Shown: one piece after another, positions 33,252-42,402 of the stretch
How positions within the stretch are numbered: position 1 is the stretch's first letter
How the letters are laid out: every line of letters begins with the position of its first letter
Assembly: GCA_000953735.1 (NCBI GenBank)
Contig: LN554852.1
Location: 2,119,846-2,183,845, forward strand
Source of the DNA: Moritella viscosa
GTDB lineage: Bacteria > Pseudomonadota > Gammaproteobacteria > Enterobacterales > Moritellaceae
DNA length: 64,000 nucleotides
Direction: 5' to 3'
The notes under the pieces: model-generated
Told to the model about the DNA's origin: nothing
The model's input: the letters and a program-made list of their open reading frames with translations, nothing else
The model's database searches: none
Program-made: the position numbers and the translations under genes

Positions 33252-33256
33252 TGTAT

Positions 33257-33279
33257 AAGGCTCTTAATTGAGCCTTTTC
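33257..33279 (+). terminator. Rho-independent terminator-like hairpin
   Basis: AAGGCTC-TTAATT-GAGCCTT followed by TTCC, just after the tape measure stop codon. Confidence 0.75.
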
Positions 33280-33301
33280 CTTCACTGAATATACTGAGTA
33301 T

Positions 33302-33332
33302 CTCTTGTTATAAATAATACACATAACAAGAG
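33302..33332 (+). promoter_or_regulatory. Stem-loop that sequesters the ribosome site, with TATAAATA inside
   Basis: CTCTTGTTAT (33302-33311) pairs perfectly with ATAACAAGAG (33323-33332) around an 11-nt loop AAATAATACAC. The Shine-Dalgarno AAGAGGA (33329-33335) is partly in the 3' arm. TATAAATA at 33309-33316, identical to the T4 late promoter core, spans the stem-loop junction. The gene begins at 33341. Confidence 0.7.
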
Positions 33333-33340
33333 GACATATA

Positions 33341-33919
33341 ATGAAAACACTCCCACTATCAGCTGATTTGTTTATTACAGAATATAAGCTTAAATCAGAG
33401 CAGCCAGCGTATGGCACAAACGTTAAAACCAACAATGGCAAGCGTAACCCAAGGAGTCAAAACTACCAATTTTATACTGGTGACGTAACACTAATCGCAT
33501 CTAGTAAACGTGCAGTAAGAGAACTAGCTGCATTCTTAGATAGCCTACAAGGCTCAGTTACTCCATTTATGTTGCAACTCCCAGGTCAAGAAACACTTAA
33601 TGCAATTACTGGCACACCTGCACTTTTAGCTAATTACACATCAAAGACTAAAGACGTTGTTATTGCTGGCTTTAGTGGTGAACTGGTTGTTGGTGATAAG
33701 TTCACTCTACTTAATGATGAGAAAATATATACGTTACTTAACTCAGGCACTGCTGGTGATTCATTTAGCATCAGTCCAAGTCTACGCAAGCAACACAACA
33801 TGAGCCGACTCGCTTTTAACCCACCATTTACTGTTCGTTTAAAAGACAACAAGTATACCTTAGATGTTGAAAACATTGGTTACTTGAAGATTAAATTACA
33901 ATTCGAGGAGAAACTATAA
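33341..33919 (+). CDS. Distal tail protein
   Basis: 192 residues, beta-rich, placed after the tape measure and before the hub-like protein. ASSKRAVRELAAFLDSLQG and TPFMLQLPGQ, and the end LDVENIGYLKIKLQFEE, are like small distal-tail or baseplate proteins of siphoviruses. The identification is mainly by position. Its stop overlaps the next start by one base (TAATG). Confidence 0.65.
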   Translation: MKTLPLSADLFITEYKLKSEQPAYGTNVKTNNGKRNPRSQNYQFYTGDVTLIASSKRAVRELAAFLDSLQGSVTPFMLQLPGQETLNAITGTPALLANYTSKTKDVVIAGFSGELVVGDKFTLLNDEKIYTLLNSGTAGDSFSISPSLRKQHNMSRLAFNPPFTVRLKDNKYTLDVENIGYLKIKLQFEEKL

Positions 33920-34587
33920 TGGGTAGCTCAAAGAAGCCAAAAGACAGTAATTACATGAACATGGAATCATTACGTAACCAACTATGGGTTCGTAGTGCAT
34001 ATGAAACAGCGACAAACTCAGCACTAGGCTCTGATGTTGAACTAACACAAAAACAAGCATTAGAGGTATGCGGTCAACCTGTTGTTATGGTTGAGATGTA
34101 TTTCACTAATCATCCAGTTCTTTGCTTAACAGGTTACGCATTAGACTTACGTGTTGATAGCCGAACATATAAAGCAGAAGCTGACTTAGAAAAAGTATCA
34201 AGTATTAGAAGCTCTGTTGAAATCAATAAAGACGGAATGTCTCTTCAACTATCAGCAACTCGTGATGAGATTGTTTCTATTCTAGAAAAGAAAGAAGCAC
34301 TTAACGCTAAGGTTGTTGTTTACTCAGCTATTTTAGATCCAGATGATAACGTTGCTGCGATGTTTAGTATTCACAAAGGTCGTATTAAAACATCAAAACT
34401 AAAAGATGACCCAATCAAAGGAACAGCTTCTATTACAATCAAAACCATCTCTGTATGGGCTGATTTAGATAAAGTTCCCGGCACTAGATCTGCACCAGCT
34501 ATTCACAAAGCAAGACATCCAAATGATACTTTCTGGGATCAAGTTAACGTTGAAGAGACTGAGGAATGGAAACACTCACAAGGCTAA
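33919..34587 (+). CDS. Baseplate hub-like tail protein (DUF2163-like)
   Basis: 222 residues. Strands LCLTGYALDLRVDSRTYKAEADL, read in parts, the SSVEINKDGMSLQLSA stretch and the later ITIKTISVWADLDKVPGTRS (a W-x-D-L-D-x-V-P-G-x-R-x motif) fit the hub family found before NlpC/P60-like proteins in HK97/GTA-like tails. It probably forms a ring at the tail tip. The start overlaps the previous stop. Confidence 0.7.
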   Translation: MGSSKKPKDSNYMNMESLRNQLWVRSAYETATNSALGSDVELTQKQALEVCGQPVVMVEMYFTNHPVLCLTGYALDLRVDSRTYKAEADLEKVSSIRSSVEINKDGMSLQLSATRDEIVSILEKKEALNAKVVVYSAILDPDDNVAAMFSIHKGRIKTSKLKDDPIKGTASITIKTISVWADLDKVPGTRSAPAIHKARHPNDTFWDQVNVEETEEWKHSQG

Positions 34588-34598
34588 AAGGACTTAAT

Positions 34599-35021
34599 AT
34601 GACAAGGATTGAAAAAGAAATAAAACTAGTAAAACTCACTAATGAGCTATTAGGTAAGCCATTCCAAAAAGGACTCACTGACTGCAATATCATAGGTGTA
34701 TCTGTTATTGATTTGTTCTTAGGCACTGACTACTTGAGTGTTATTAAAGGCAAATATACCACTTATAAAGCTGGTGGGGCATTAGGCCAAGAGCAAGTTG
34801 GTTACAGTCGTATTAGTGAACTGTTAGATGATGTTGCAGCTGAAATCACAATAGAACAAATGACCGTAGGTGACTTAATGATAGAAAAGCACCGAACTTA
34901 TGACTCTGTTGTTGTTTGTTTAGGTTTGCAGTTTCTTACTTCTGACATCACAGAGAAACGAGTGAAACTAGTAGCATATGACTATCAAGACTTAGATGAC
35001 GTGATAGTTTACAGACTTTAA
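34599..35021 (+). CDS. NlpC/P60-like tail-tip protein (DUF6950-like)
   Basis: 140 residues. The stretch LGKPFQKGLTDCNIIGVSVIDLF followed by GKYTTYKAGGAL (the G-x-D-C with a helix, then the Y-T/S turn) is like DUF6950 and NlpC/P60 phage proteins, where Cys (here in LTDCN) is the nucleophile for peptidoglycan cleavage. The expected His partner is not obvious (KHRTYD at about 100), so it may be inactive or structural. I start at 34599, with AAAGGAC upstream. It is the equivalent of lambda K by position. Confidence 0.7.
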   Translation: MTRIEKEIKLVKLTNELLGKPFQKGLTDCNIIGVSVIDLFLGTDYLSVIKGKYTTYKAGGALGQEQVGYSRISELLDDVAAEITIEQMTVGDLMIEKHRTYDSVVVCLGLQFLTSDITEKRVKLVAYDYQDLDDVIVYRL

Positions 35022-35023
35022 TA

Positions 35024-35046
35024 AAAGCCCTTAATTGGGTTTTTGA
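35024..35046 (+). terminator. Terminator-like hairpin
   Basis: AAAGCCC-TTAATT-GGGTTTT with one G-T pair, followed by TGAC, after the NlpC/P60-like gene. It shares the TTAATT loop with the hairpin at 33257-33276. Confidence 0.65.
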
Positions 35047-35117
35047 CTTTTCAAAAGGATAACTAGTTATACAAAGCAACCAAAAGAGTTGTATGAGAAA
35101 TAAAGGAGAATATACAA

Positions 35118-38100
35118 ATGCCGCAAGCATTATTAGTAGTAGCAGTTGGTATTGCAGCAGGCGCAGCCGTGGCGGCATCAATGCAACCAAGCGCAGCACA
35201 AACAGATTACTCAACAAATATCAATACATCAGGCGTGAATGCCGAAAAACCAGTCGTATATGGACAAGCAAAAACTGGAGCACATAAAGTCTTTAGTGAA
35301 GTAGTTCGTAGTAACTCAGGTGACAATGACTTACTTACTGTTATCTATAGCCTAGGTGAAGGGCCTGTTCATGCAATTAACCAATTGTATATCGATGACC
35401 TACCTCTGTTTAATAATGAACGTGACTATACTACAGGCACTATAGGCCAATCCGACATCAATTATGAGTTTGGACGTCACGTCCAAGTGCAAGTATCAAA
35501 TGGCGAACCTGAAGGCTTTCGCTTTGCGATGGCTGAACAAAACAGTGATGGTAGATGGAAATCAACTTCAACAGGTAACAACGTTGTATCTGTGTGTCTT
35601 AAAATCAAACTAGATGGCTATAAAGGTAAAATTAAATCAGATAACTTCAACTTAACAGCTAAGTTAAAGGGTGTTCCAGTTGTTGATATTACAAAAGTAG
35701 ATGAACCATTCGTTTACCAATACAACACATCTGAACAACCCGGGCGTAACCCAGCTTTATGTCTATATGATTATCTATCTAACGTTGCATATGGTTGTGC
35801 AATTGAACCTGAGTTCTTAGACAAACAGTCATTTATTCAAGCAGCTAACTGGTGTGATGTAAATGATTTAAAAGTTGATGGTGTTGTTAATCAAGGCCAA
35901 TCGTATGAAGAAAACATCAAGAACCTGCTTACTGCATTTGGTGGTTCAATTATTGATTACAATGGTGATCTGTATTGTGTTGTTGATAAGCCAAGTGTTA
36001 CTGTTATGGACTTCGATTTAAGTAATACTATTGGCAGTATTGAAATAGATTACTACCCATCAGAGAACTACTTTAATCAACTTGAAACTACATGGAAAGA
36101 TCCATCACAAAACTTCAAAGATGACGTTGTTGTATACCCACCTAGTATAGATGATCCAACTATTCAATCAGATCGTTTTGTTAAAACTAACCGTCTAGAA
36201 CTTCCATTTACTAAAAACAAAGCTAACGTTGACTTCCTTTCAAGTAAGTTTGTTAAACATGCTAAATCAAAAACGACTATAACGTTCACAGCTGATGTAG
36301 ATGGTTATCTTGTGCAAGTATCGGATGTTATCTCTATGTCTAATGAGAACAGAGGTTGGGATAAACGCCTATTTCGTATTACTGAAATTGAACGTGAAAC
36401 ATTTGGTGATAAAGTTGGACAAGTTAAAATCACAGCAACAGAATACAATGAAGGTGTATATGTTGATTCTTGGGTTGGTGATTCAACACCAGTTTTAACT
36501 CAACCTAAATCAGTTCCAGCAGTTAGTGACCTAGCGTTCAACTTTAAAGAATCTAGATATGGTATCACTGGTGAACTTACGTGGAATTCAACTGCATACC
36601 AGATCCAAGAAACTTTAGTAATGTATAAGTTGTCAGCTGAACCTGATACTGCTTTTGAACTATACACAAAAGTAGAAGGTTCTAGTTGTATGTTTACTTC
36701 TTTAAAGAACAACTTCTATGACTTCCAAGTAGTTAACAGAGACATCTTTGGCGCTACTTCACAACCAACAACTATTCGTAATGTTGATTTAGTTGACAAT
36801 ACAGTATTTCCAGCAGTTACAGGTCTAACAACACTGCCACTTAACACTCCTGATTTTGTTTTCAATTGGGATGATATGATGGATGTTGATGTGTCTGTTG
36901 TAGATGCGATGAACCCATCTGTTATTGGTCAAGGTAAAGTTAAAGATTACTTCTTTTGTTATGAAGTTAAAATGAAAGTTAATGGCAACGCTGTATCGAC
37001 ACATTCAGTAACTAATAACTCATTCACTTACACATATGACTTAAACGTTAAAGATGGATTATCACGTGATGTAACAGCTGAGGTCTGCATTGTTGGTGTC
37101 GCTGGTGCTAAATCACAATTGGTATCGTATAGAGCAATCAACTTACAACAACAAGTCCCTAATGGTATTGTAGTAACTGGTGGTCAAGCAAACTTGTTTA
37201 TTGCATTCGATGCACCTACTGAAACTGATCACAAAGGCACTGAGATTCATGTATCAACTACACGTGATTTCACACCAAGTCCATTAACGTTACTGAGTGA
37301 CCTTTCAAGTAATACATTCACGTTTACTACTATGAACCCTAATACTTACTTTGTTCGATTGGGCGCTTATGATGTGTTTGATCGTAATAACATTGTTTAT
37401 TCTAATCAGTATGAAACATCCATTGTTTCTGTTGAGTCTCAATTAGAAGCTATTAGTAAAGACCAACTGAACGTAGATTTGTTTAATGAAATCTCAGGAA
37501 AATCAACTCAAGCAGATATTAATGCAGCTATTGCAACTATTCCTGATGTGGATACTTCAGTCATTGAAGCTGCGACTGCTCTTGTGGCTCGTAACTTAGT
37601 AGATGCAGAAGCTAAAGCAACAGCTGATTTAGCATCAGCAAAAGCAGAACTACAACAAGCGATAGATGAAAAAACGGTAGACTTATCACCTATTAATACT
37701 CGCATTGCTCAAGTTGAAAAACAAAGCAAAGATGCAAATAAAGCATATGCGGCACGTATGTCATCAGTTGAAACTAAAGCAAACAAACAACAAGCAAGCA
37801 TTGATAGTATTGAACGTTCTGTTTCTACTAATACTTCTAGCTTGGCAACTAAGATTACTTCTGTTGAAGCTAAAACTATTGCTGATAGCTCTGCTAAAAC
37901 AACTGGAGACGCAGCACTACAAGAAGCTAAACAAAGCACAGCAGCTAGTATAACAACAGAGAAAAATGCACGGACAACAGCAGACAGAGCGCTGTCTGCA
38001 AGAATTAACACTGTTACAGCAGTAGCAAATAAAAACAAAGCAGATATCACTACTGTTGAACAATCTGTTGTAGATACTGAACAAGCATTAGCTACTAAGA

Positions 38101-40577
38101 TCAACACAGTAAAAGCTGAAGCTTCAACTGAAGCAGCGAATAAAGCAAACGCGGCCAAGGTATCTGCTATTACAATAGCAGCAGCAACTGCTCAAGCTAA
38201 AGCAACTAAGGCCTTAAATGATGCTAAAGCAGATACAACTGGGAAAGTGTCTGCAACTCAAATCGAATCCGCGCGTGATGCTAAAGACAAAGCTGATGCA
38301 GCATTGGTTGCAGCTAAAGCAGAGGCGAAGAAGCTAACTGACGCGGCTATCGCAACATCTAACTCTCATAGTGATGCAGTTATTACTAATGAACGAATTG
38401 CACGGACAACAGCAGACAAAGCGTTGTCTACACGTATTGATACCAACAAAGCTAAAACGGATAAAGCAGCCGCTGATATCATTGTTACTAATACAGCAAT
38501 TGTTGGTAACGAAGCTGCTATGGCTTCTAAAGTTATAGCAATGGAATCATCAGTTAAAACTGATTCAACCAATAAAGCTAACCAAGCATTAGCTGATGCT
38601 AAATCATACGCAAACACAAAGAAGGACGAGGCAAATAGCTATGCGGAAACCAAGTTCACTGAGGCTGTTAATACTGCATCTACAGCTCTTGCAGCTGAAG
38701 CATCAAAAGTATCTACGCTTGAAGCTAAAATGAATTACGTGTCAGATGCAGCTGAAACACCAGATAATGGTGATATGTTGATCAACGGACGTATGACGAA
38801 GAAAGATAAAGATGGTCGTCCACTCGGTTGGTATGCTGCTTATAGTAATAGCAACCATGCAACTATTGGTTTTGATTCATCTGGTGCTTTCTTGATGTCA
38901 ACTAGTGATAGTTCAACGGGTATGTCTAGTAATGCATTTCGTGTTGAAAAGAACACGACATATAAAATTAAGATAAAAGTTAAAGCTCAAACAGCAGCAA
39001 CTTCTGGTTTTTATTGTTGGTTCTATGAATACGATGCAGAGCTACCTAAAGGTAAGTTTGCTATCAGTAACGCTGGTGGTGAAGCAGCAGTTCAAGAAGA
39101 TACTCGGATCATCCAAGCTTGGACTAATAAGACGATTGGAACATCATGGGAAACTCACGAGTTTACATATACACCAACTAGTTCAGCAGTGTTTACTTCT
39201 GTTGGTTTCTTAAACTGGTCAGGTATGGGAAGCAACAACAAACTATATGTTGATTACTGCACTATTACGGCTGATAAAACAGTTTATATTGATAGTAAAT
39301 ATACTGATGCCGTGAACATCATAAACACAAAAGATTCAGCTCAAACAACAGCAAGAAACATACTTCAATCAACTGTAAATGGGCTGAGTTCTTCTGTTAC
39401 TTCAACGAGTTCAGCATTAGCAACATTAGATGGAAAAGTTAAATCAACATGGGCGATGAGAGTTGATGCTAATGGAAAGGTTGCTGGTATTGGTCTTAGT
39501 AATGATGGAACATCAAGTAGTTTTGCTATTAATGCAGATGACTTTTTGATTTACGATGGCACTTCAGATAAAGCTGTGTTTGCAGTAACAGATGGTAAGT
39601 TGTTAGTTAAAAACGCGATGATTGGTGAGTTAGATGCGAGTAATATTAAAGCTGGTGCAATTACAGCAGCACATCTTGACGTTAATGCTCTTGATGCTGT
39701 CGATGCAAAAATTGAAAATGCAACCATTAATTTCGCACAGATCACAGGCACTATGCAATCAGGTGGTTTTGTTGCTGGTTCATCAGGTTGGCAGATTACA
39801 CAGACTGGTGGAGCTGAATTCAATGACGCGTTGTTTAGAGGTCGAATTGAAAGCTCGTATATCAAAGGCGCATTCATTGAAGGAGGTATTTTTGTTGGTG
39901 GGACGGACTTCACTGTTGCAACACAAGCTGACACTGGAAGCGGTGTGAGATACCTAGCATTCGCAACAGCTTCAGGTTCGTCATCAAATAATGCAAATGT
40001 TGGTTGGTCTGGATATACAGTATCTAATCTAGCATCCGCGAACTATACAGGTGATGGCACAGTAAACTATGAAGGTAAAACCGCTTATAAAAACTTTGCA
40101 AGAGCACGAAAATATGCAATGCAGGGTAATGGTTCGATTACTTTCAAGAAACCACCCGCTGGCACAAACTATAGAGACAATGGAGCATGGAGTCATTTAG
40201 ATTCAAGTGGTAGTTATCAAGTTGCGTTTAGAATCAGAGTGTTAATTCAAATTGTTGGATATACAAAAGCGGGAGCACTAACAATTATTGGTAATTTTAC
40301 AGTATTTGATGTGACAAGAAATGTTCAAGATTGGAACGGGCGTGTTAGTGTTCCACATGGTTCAGTAACCTCAAGTGTTTCAACAAAGCGTAGCAGTTGG
40401 CTCACTACGTATAAGGTTAATTCTATTAGTTGCACGTTAACAAGTTTACCAGATTTCAACTTCTCAGGAAACTATAACAGAATTGGTTATAGAATATTCA
40501 CTGAATCAGCACCAGTTAACCACCCAAGAGCTAAGGGCGCAGGTCAACATTCATCATTCACATTCAAATCAAAATAA
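35118..40577 (+). CDS. Central tail fibre / tip attachment protein (gpJ-like)
   Basis: 1819 residues. Hydrophobic N-terminus (LLVVAVGIAAGAAVAA), then the J-type hub (NVVYGQAKTGAHKVFSEVV region, YIDDLPLF, YLSNVAYGCAIEPEFLD) to about 450; two fibronectin-like domains (about 470-780); an Ala/Lys/Asp-rich coiled-coil rod (about 790-1220) built from repeats such as ARTTADRALSARI; a jelly-roll-like module (about 1245-1400, YYCWFYEYDAEL); and a DUF1983-like segment (STWAMRVDANGKVAGIGLSN). The C-terminal 250 residues are unique and likely bind the host receptor. AAGGAG precedes the ATG. Confidence 0.88.
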   Translation: MPQALLVVAVGIAAGAAVAASMQPSAAQTDYSTNINTSGVNAEKPVVYGQAKTGAHKVFSEVVRSNSGDNDLLTVIYSLGEGPVHAINQLYIDDLPLFNNERDYTTGTIGQSDINYEFGRHVQVQVSNGEPEGFRFAMAEQNSDGRWKSTSTGNNVVSVCLKIKLDGYKGKIKSDNFNLTAKLKGVPVVDITKVDEPFVYQYNTSEQPGRNPALCLYDYLSNVAYGCAIEPEFLDKQSFIQAANWCDVNDLKVDGVVNQGQSYEENIKNLLTAFGGSIIDYNGDLYCVVDKPSVTVMDFDLSNTIGSIEIDYYPSENYFNQLETTWKDPSQNFKDDVVVYPPSIDDPTIQSDRFVKTNRLELPFTKNKANVDFLSSKFVKHAKSKTTITFTADVDGYLVQVSDVISMSNENRGWDKRLFRITEIERETFGDKVGQVKITATEYNEGVYVDSWVGDSTPVLTQPKSVPAVSDLAFNFKESRYGITGELTWNSTAYQIQETLVMYKLSAEPDTAFELYTKVEGSSCMFTSLKNNFYDFQVVNRDIFGATSQPTTIRNVDLVDNTVFPAVTGLTTLPLNTPDFVFNWDDMMDVDVSVVDAMNPSVIGQGKVKDYFFCYEVKMKVNGNAVSTHSVTNNSFTYTYDLNVKDGLSRDVTAEVCIVGVAGAKSQLVSYRAINLQQQVPNGIVVTGGQANLFIAFDAPTETDHKGTEIHVSTTRDFTPSPLTLLSDLSSNTFTFTTMNPNTYFVRLGAYDVFDRNNIVYSNQYETSIVSVESQLEAISKDQLNVDLFNEISGKSTQADINAAIATIPDVDTSVIEAATALVARNLVDAEAKATADLASAKAELQQAIDEKTVDLSPINTRIAQVEKQSKDANKAYAARMSSVETKANKQQASIDSIERSVSTNTSSLATKITSVEAKTIADSSAKTTGDAALQEAKQSTAASITTEKNARTTADRALSARINTVTAVANKNKADITTVEQSVVDTEQALATKINTVKAEASTEAANKANAAKVSAITIAAATAQAKATKALNDAKADTTGKVSATQIESARDAKDKADAALVAAKAEAKKLTDAAIATSNSHSDAVITNERIARTTADKALSTRIDTNKAKTDKAAADIIVTNTAIVGNEAAMASKVIAMESSVKTDSTNKANQALADAKSYANTKKDEANSYAETKFTEAVNTASTALAAEASKVSTLEAKMNYVSDAAETPDNGDMLINGRMTKKDKDGRPLGWYAAYSNSNHATIGFDSSGAFLMSTSDSSTGMSSNAFRVEKNTTYKIKIKVKAQTAATSGFYCWFYEYDAELPKGKFAISNAGGEAAVQEDTRIIQAWTNKTIGTSWETHEFTYTPTSSAVFTSVGFLNWSGMGSNNKLYVDYCTITADKTVYIDSKYTDAVNIINTKDSAQTTARNILQSTVNGLSSSVTSTSSALATLDGKVKSTWAMRVDANGKVAGIGLSNDGTSSSFAINADDFLIYDGTSDKAVFAVTDGKLLVKNAMIGELDASNIKAGAITAAHLDVNALDAVDAKIENATINFAQITGTMQSGGFVAGSSGWQITQTGGAEFNDALFRGRIESSYIKGAFIEGGIFVGGTDFTVATQADTGSGVRYLAFATASGSSSNNANVGWSGYTVSNLASANYTGDGTVNYEGKTAYKNFARARKYAMQGNGSITFKKPPAGTNYRDNGAWSHLDSSGSYQVAFRIRVLIQIVGYTKAGALTIIGNFTVFDVTRNVQDWNGRVSVPHGSVTSSVSTKRSSWLTTYKVNSISCTLTSLPDFNFSGNYNRIGYRIFTESAPVNHPRAKGAGQHSSFTFKSK
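37968..38445 (+). repeat. Duplicated rod module within the tail tip gene
   Basis: GCACGGACAACAGCAGACA starts both 37968 and 38400 with nearly identical continuation (AGAGCGCTGTCT versus AAGCGTTGTCT). The protein repeats ARTTADxALSxRIxT about 144 residues apart, so the rod was lengthened by duplication. Confidence 0.75.
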
Positions 40578-40614
40578 CGAGGGGCTACTTGATGACAAGT
40601 AGCTTTATTCTATG
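40578..40614 (+). promoter_or_regulatory. Ribosome site separated from its ATG by a hairpin
   Basis: The only ribosome site is CGAGGGG at 40578-40584; the ATG is at 40612, because a TAG at 40600 is in frame. Between them GCTACTTG (40584-40591) pairs with CAAGTAGC (40596-40603). Folding leaves about 8 bases between site and start. It could also be a weak terminator (TTTATTCT follows). Confidence 0.5.
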
Positions 40615-41181
40615 ATAACAAAAACAACAAAAGAACTACCATACATCATCGAATTACCAACTTCTGGTTCCGTAGCTTTTATTGGTGATATTACTCACTG
40701 CTCAAATTACGCAGCTAGAACACACAAGCATTCTGATGTTACTTCACTCGACGATGCACTATCATCTACATCCGTTTTACCAAATAACGCATCTTCATCT
40801 GTTGACTTGTATTATGGAAGTGATGACGCATATGCGTTAGATATAAGAGATGATACGACACTTGTTATTTGTGTCGCGGAATCATATAGAGTTGCTGAAA
40901 AACTACTTACTGCTATTACTGAATCACACCCTGATATTATTGTTAAGCATGAACGTGGTAGTGATGCGCTTGGTTCAAGTAGAGAAAGTCAACTACTAAC
41001 TCTTAGTAATCAAGAGGTAATAGATGCGCTTGAAGTGATGCTTCTATCTGATACATCACTTGCAGTAAAGCGTCAAGGATATAGAGATGACTTGGACACA
41101 CGCATCAACAATATCTTGAACCCTGTTCAAATGACATACGAAGAATTTATTGAATTACGTGAACGATTAAATCCAATTTAG
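40612..41181 (+). CDS. Tail-associated hypothetical protein
   Basis: 189 residues, no membrane segment. ITKTTKELPYIIELPTSGSVAFIGDI, read in parts, then an acidic middle and a helical end (YRDDLDTRINNILNP, MTYEEFIELRERLNPI). By position after the J-like gene and before a collagen-like protein it is probably part of the tail tip or fibre. No family recognised. Translation start as described for the hairpin upstream. Confidence 0.6.
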   Translation: MITKTTKELPYIIELPTSGSVAFIGDITHCSNYAARTHKHSDVTSLDDALSSTSVLPNNASSSVDLYYGSDDAYALDIRDDTTLVICVAESYRVAEKLLTAITESHPDIIVKHERGSDALGSSRESQLLTLSNQEVIDALEVMLLSDTSLAVKRQGYRDDLDTRINNILNPVQMTYEEFIELRERLNPI

Positions 41182-41232
41182 TGGTGGGTTTCACATCATT
41201 AAATACAATAACTAACTCAACGAGGTAAAATA

Positions 41233-41577
41233 ATGCAAATAAAACACCAACCAGGCAATCTGAGTTGGGAGATAGTGCGAGGTTATCCCTACGTCGTATT
41301 AATAGAATACATAGACAGTGACCTTCCTGTTGACTTAAATGTGTTTACTATCAGTGGTGTTATTCATACATCATGTGATACATCCCTCCTAACACCAATC
41401 CCCATCAATATAATCGATTCAACTGCTGGTAAGTTTGAAATTGATTTCAATTCAGAGTTCACTGCCAACCTTGGCGTTAAAACTAGAACTCAACTATTCA
41501 ACTATTCAATCATAGTAACAACATCTGAAGGTGAGACTTTTGATCTTATCAAAGACATCATCCAAATTAGTGGTTAA
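41233..41577 (+). CDS. Small beta-rich tail-associated protein
   Basis: 114 residues: QPGNLSWEIVRGYPYVVLIEY, then TISGVIHTS, FEIDFNSEFTANLG, and TSEGETFDLIKDII. The all-beta pattern is like phage Ig-like or appendage base proteins. CATTAAATACAATAAC at 41197 (a TAAATACA element) and ACGAGG precede it. Confidence 0.55.
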   Translation: MQIKHQPGNLSWEIVRGYPYVVLIEYIDSDLPVDLNVFTISGVIHTSCDTSLLTPIPINIIDSTAGKFEIDFNSEFTANLGVKTRTQLFNYSIIVTTSEGETFDLIKDIIQISG

Positions 41578-41592
41578 CAAAAGGAAAATATA

Positions 41593-42402
41593 ATGACAAC
41601 AATAATTAACGCTTCAGTTCCGTCACTACGAGCTGGTCCAGAAGGAAAACAAGGCATTCAAGGGGGGCAGGGAGAGCAAGGTGAGAAAGGCGACCAAGGA
41701 ATACAAGGCGAAATTGGTCCTCAAGGTGAGAAAGGTGATACTGGCGCAGGTGGTGGTATTAATGGAATCACATCTGTAACCGAAGGTGGCGAGTCTGAAC
41801 AAATTACAACTATTACGGTTGATGTTGGTTGGTCTGGCTCGTTCGCTGTAAACGGAACTATAGATTTCACTAATACTCGCGTCGATAATTTGCAGTTGCA
41901 CTCGCGATACATTGGTCCTAAATCAGCACAAAACATCGGTTTAACAAATCCAGTTACCACAACATCTAATGGCAAAAAAATAATCACATGTGATGTTCAA
42001 GCTGATTTTTTAGTAGGTATAAGCGATAACACATACCAAGGAATTAGAACTTTTGGTTGGCTTCAATACCTTTTACCTGCTACAGAATTTGATGCAAGTA
42101 AAGTCAACTATCACCTTGTTTATGGTCAACACTTCTTAGGCTACCGATGTGGTATTCAATTTCTTGATCAAGGTGATGGATTTATAAAAGCTGAACTAAA
42201 AAAACGCACAAACACACAAGCAGCTGATGTCAGATACGATATATCTGACGGTAGTAACTTCAATCATGATTTGGCACCATTTATGAATAAAACAACTATT
42301 ATGGTTGATGCGATTTCATATAATGATTTCGTTACTCATGATTATTTGCGTTTACTTGAAAAACAAATCACGGCATTAACTGCTCGAATTGATAACATGT
42401 AA
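41593..42402 (+). CDS. Collagen-like tail appendage protein
   Basis: 269 residues. Positions about 14-52 are Gly-X-Y triplets (GPEGKQGIQGGQGEQGEKG, GPQGEKGDTG), a trimeric collagen-like stalk. It is followed by a beta-rich domain (residues 60-240) and a C-terminal heptad helix (LRLLEKQITALTARIDNM) that may trimerise it. Phage tail fibres commonly use such stalks. The receptor-binding part could be the middle domain. AAAAGGAAAATATA precedes the ATG. Confidence 0.8.
   Translation: MTTIINASVPSLRAGPEGKQGIQGGQGEQGEKGDQGIQGEIGPQGEKGDTGAGGGINGITSVTEGGESEQITTITVDVGWSGSFAVNGTIDFTNTRVDNLQLHSRYIGPKSAQNIGLTNPVTTTSNGKKIITCDVQADFLVGISDNTYQGIRTFGWLQYLLPATEFDASKVNYHLVYGQHFLGYRCGIQFLDQGDGFIKAELKKRTNTQAADVRYDISDGSNFNHDLAPFMNKTTIMVDAISYNDFVTHDYLRLLEKQITALTARIDNM

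Noticed and set aside
37508-38617. Long minus-strand frames opposite the tail tip rod
   Set aside because: Shadows of the Ala/Lys-rich coding sequence on the plus strand; no ribosome sites.
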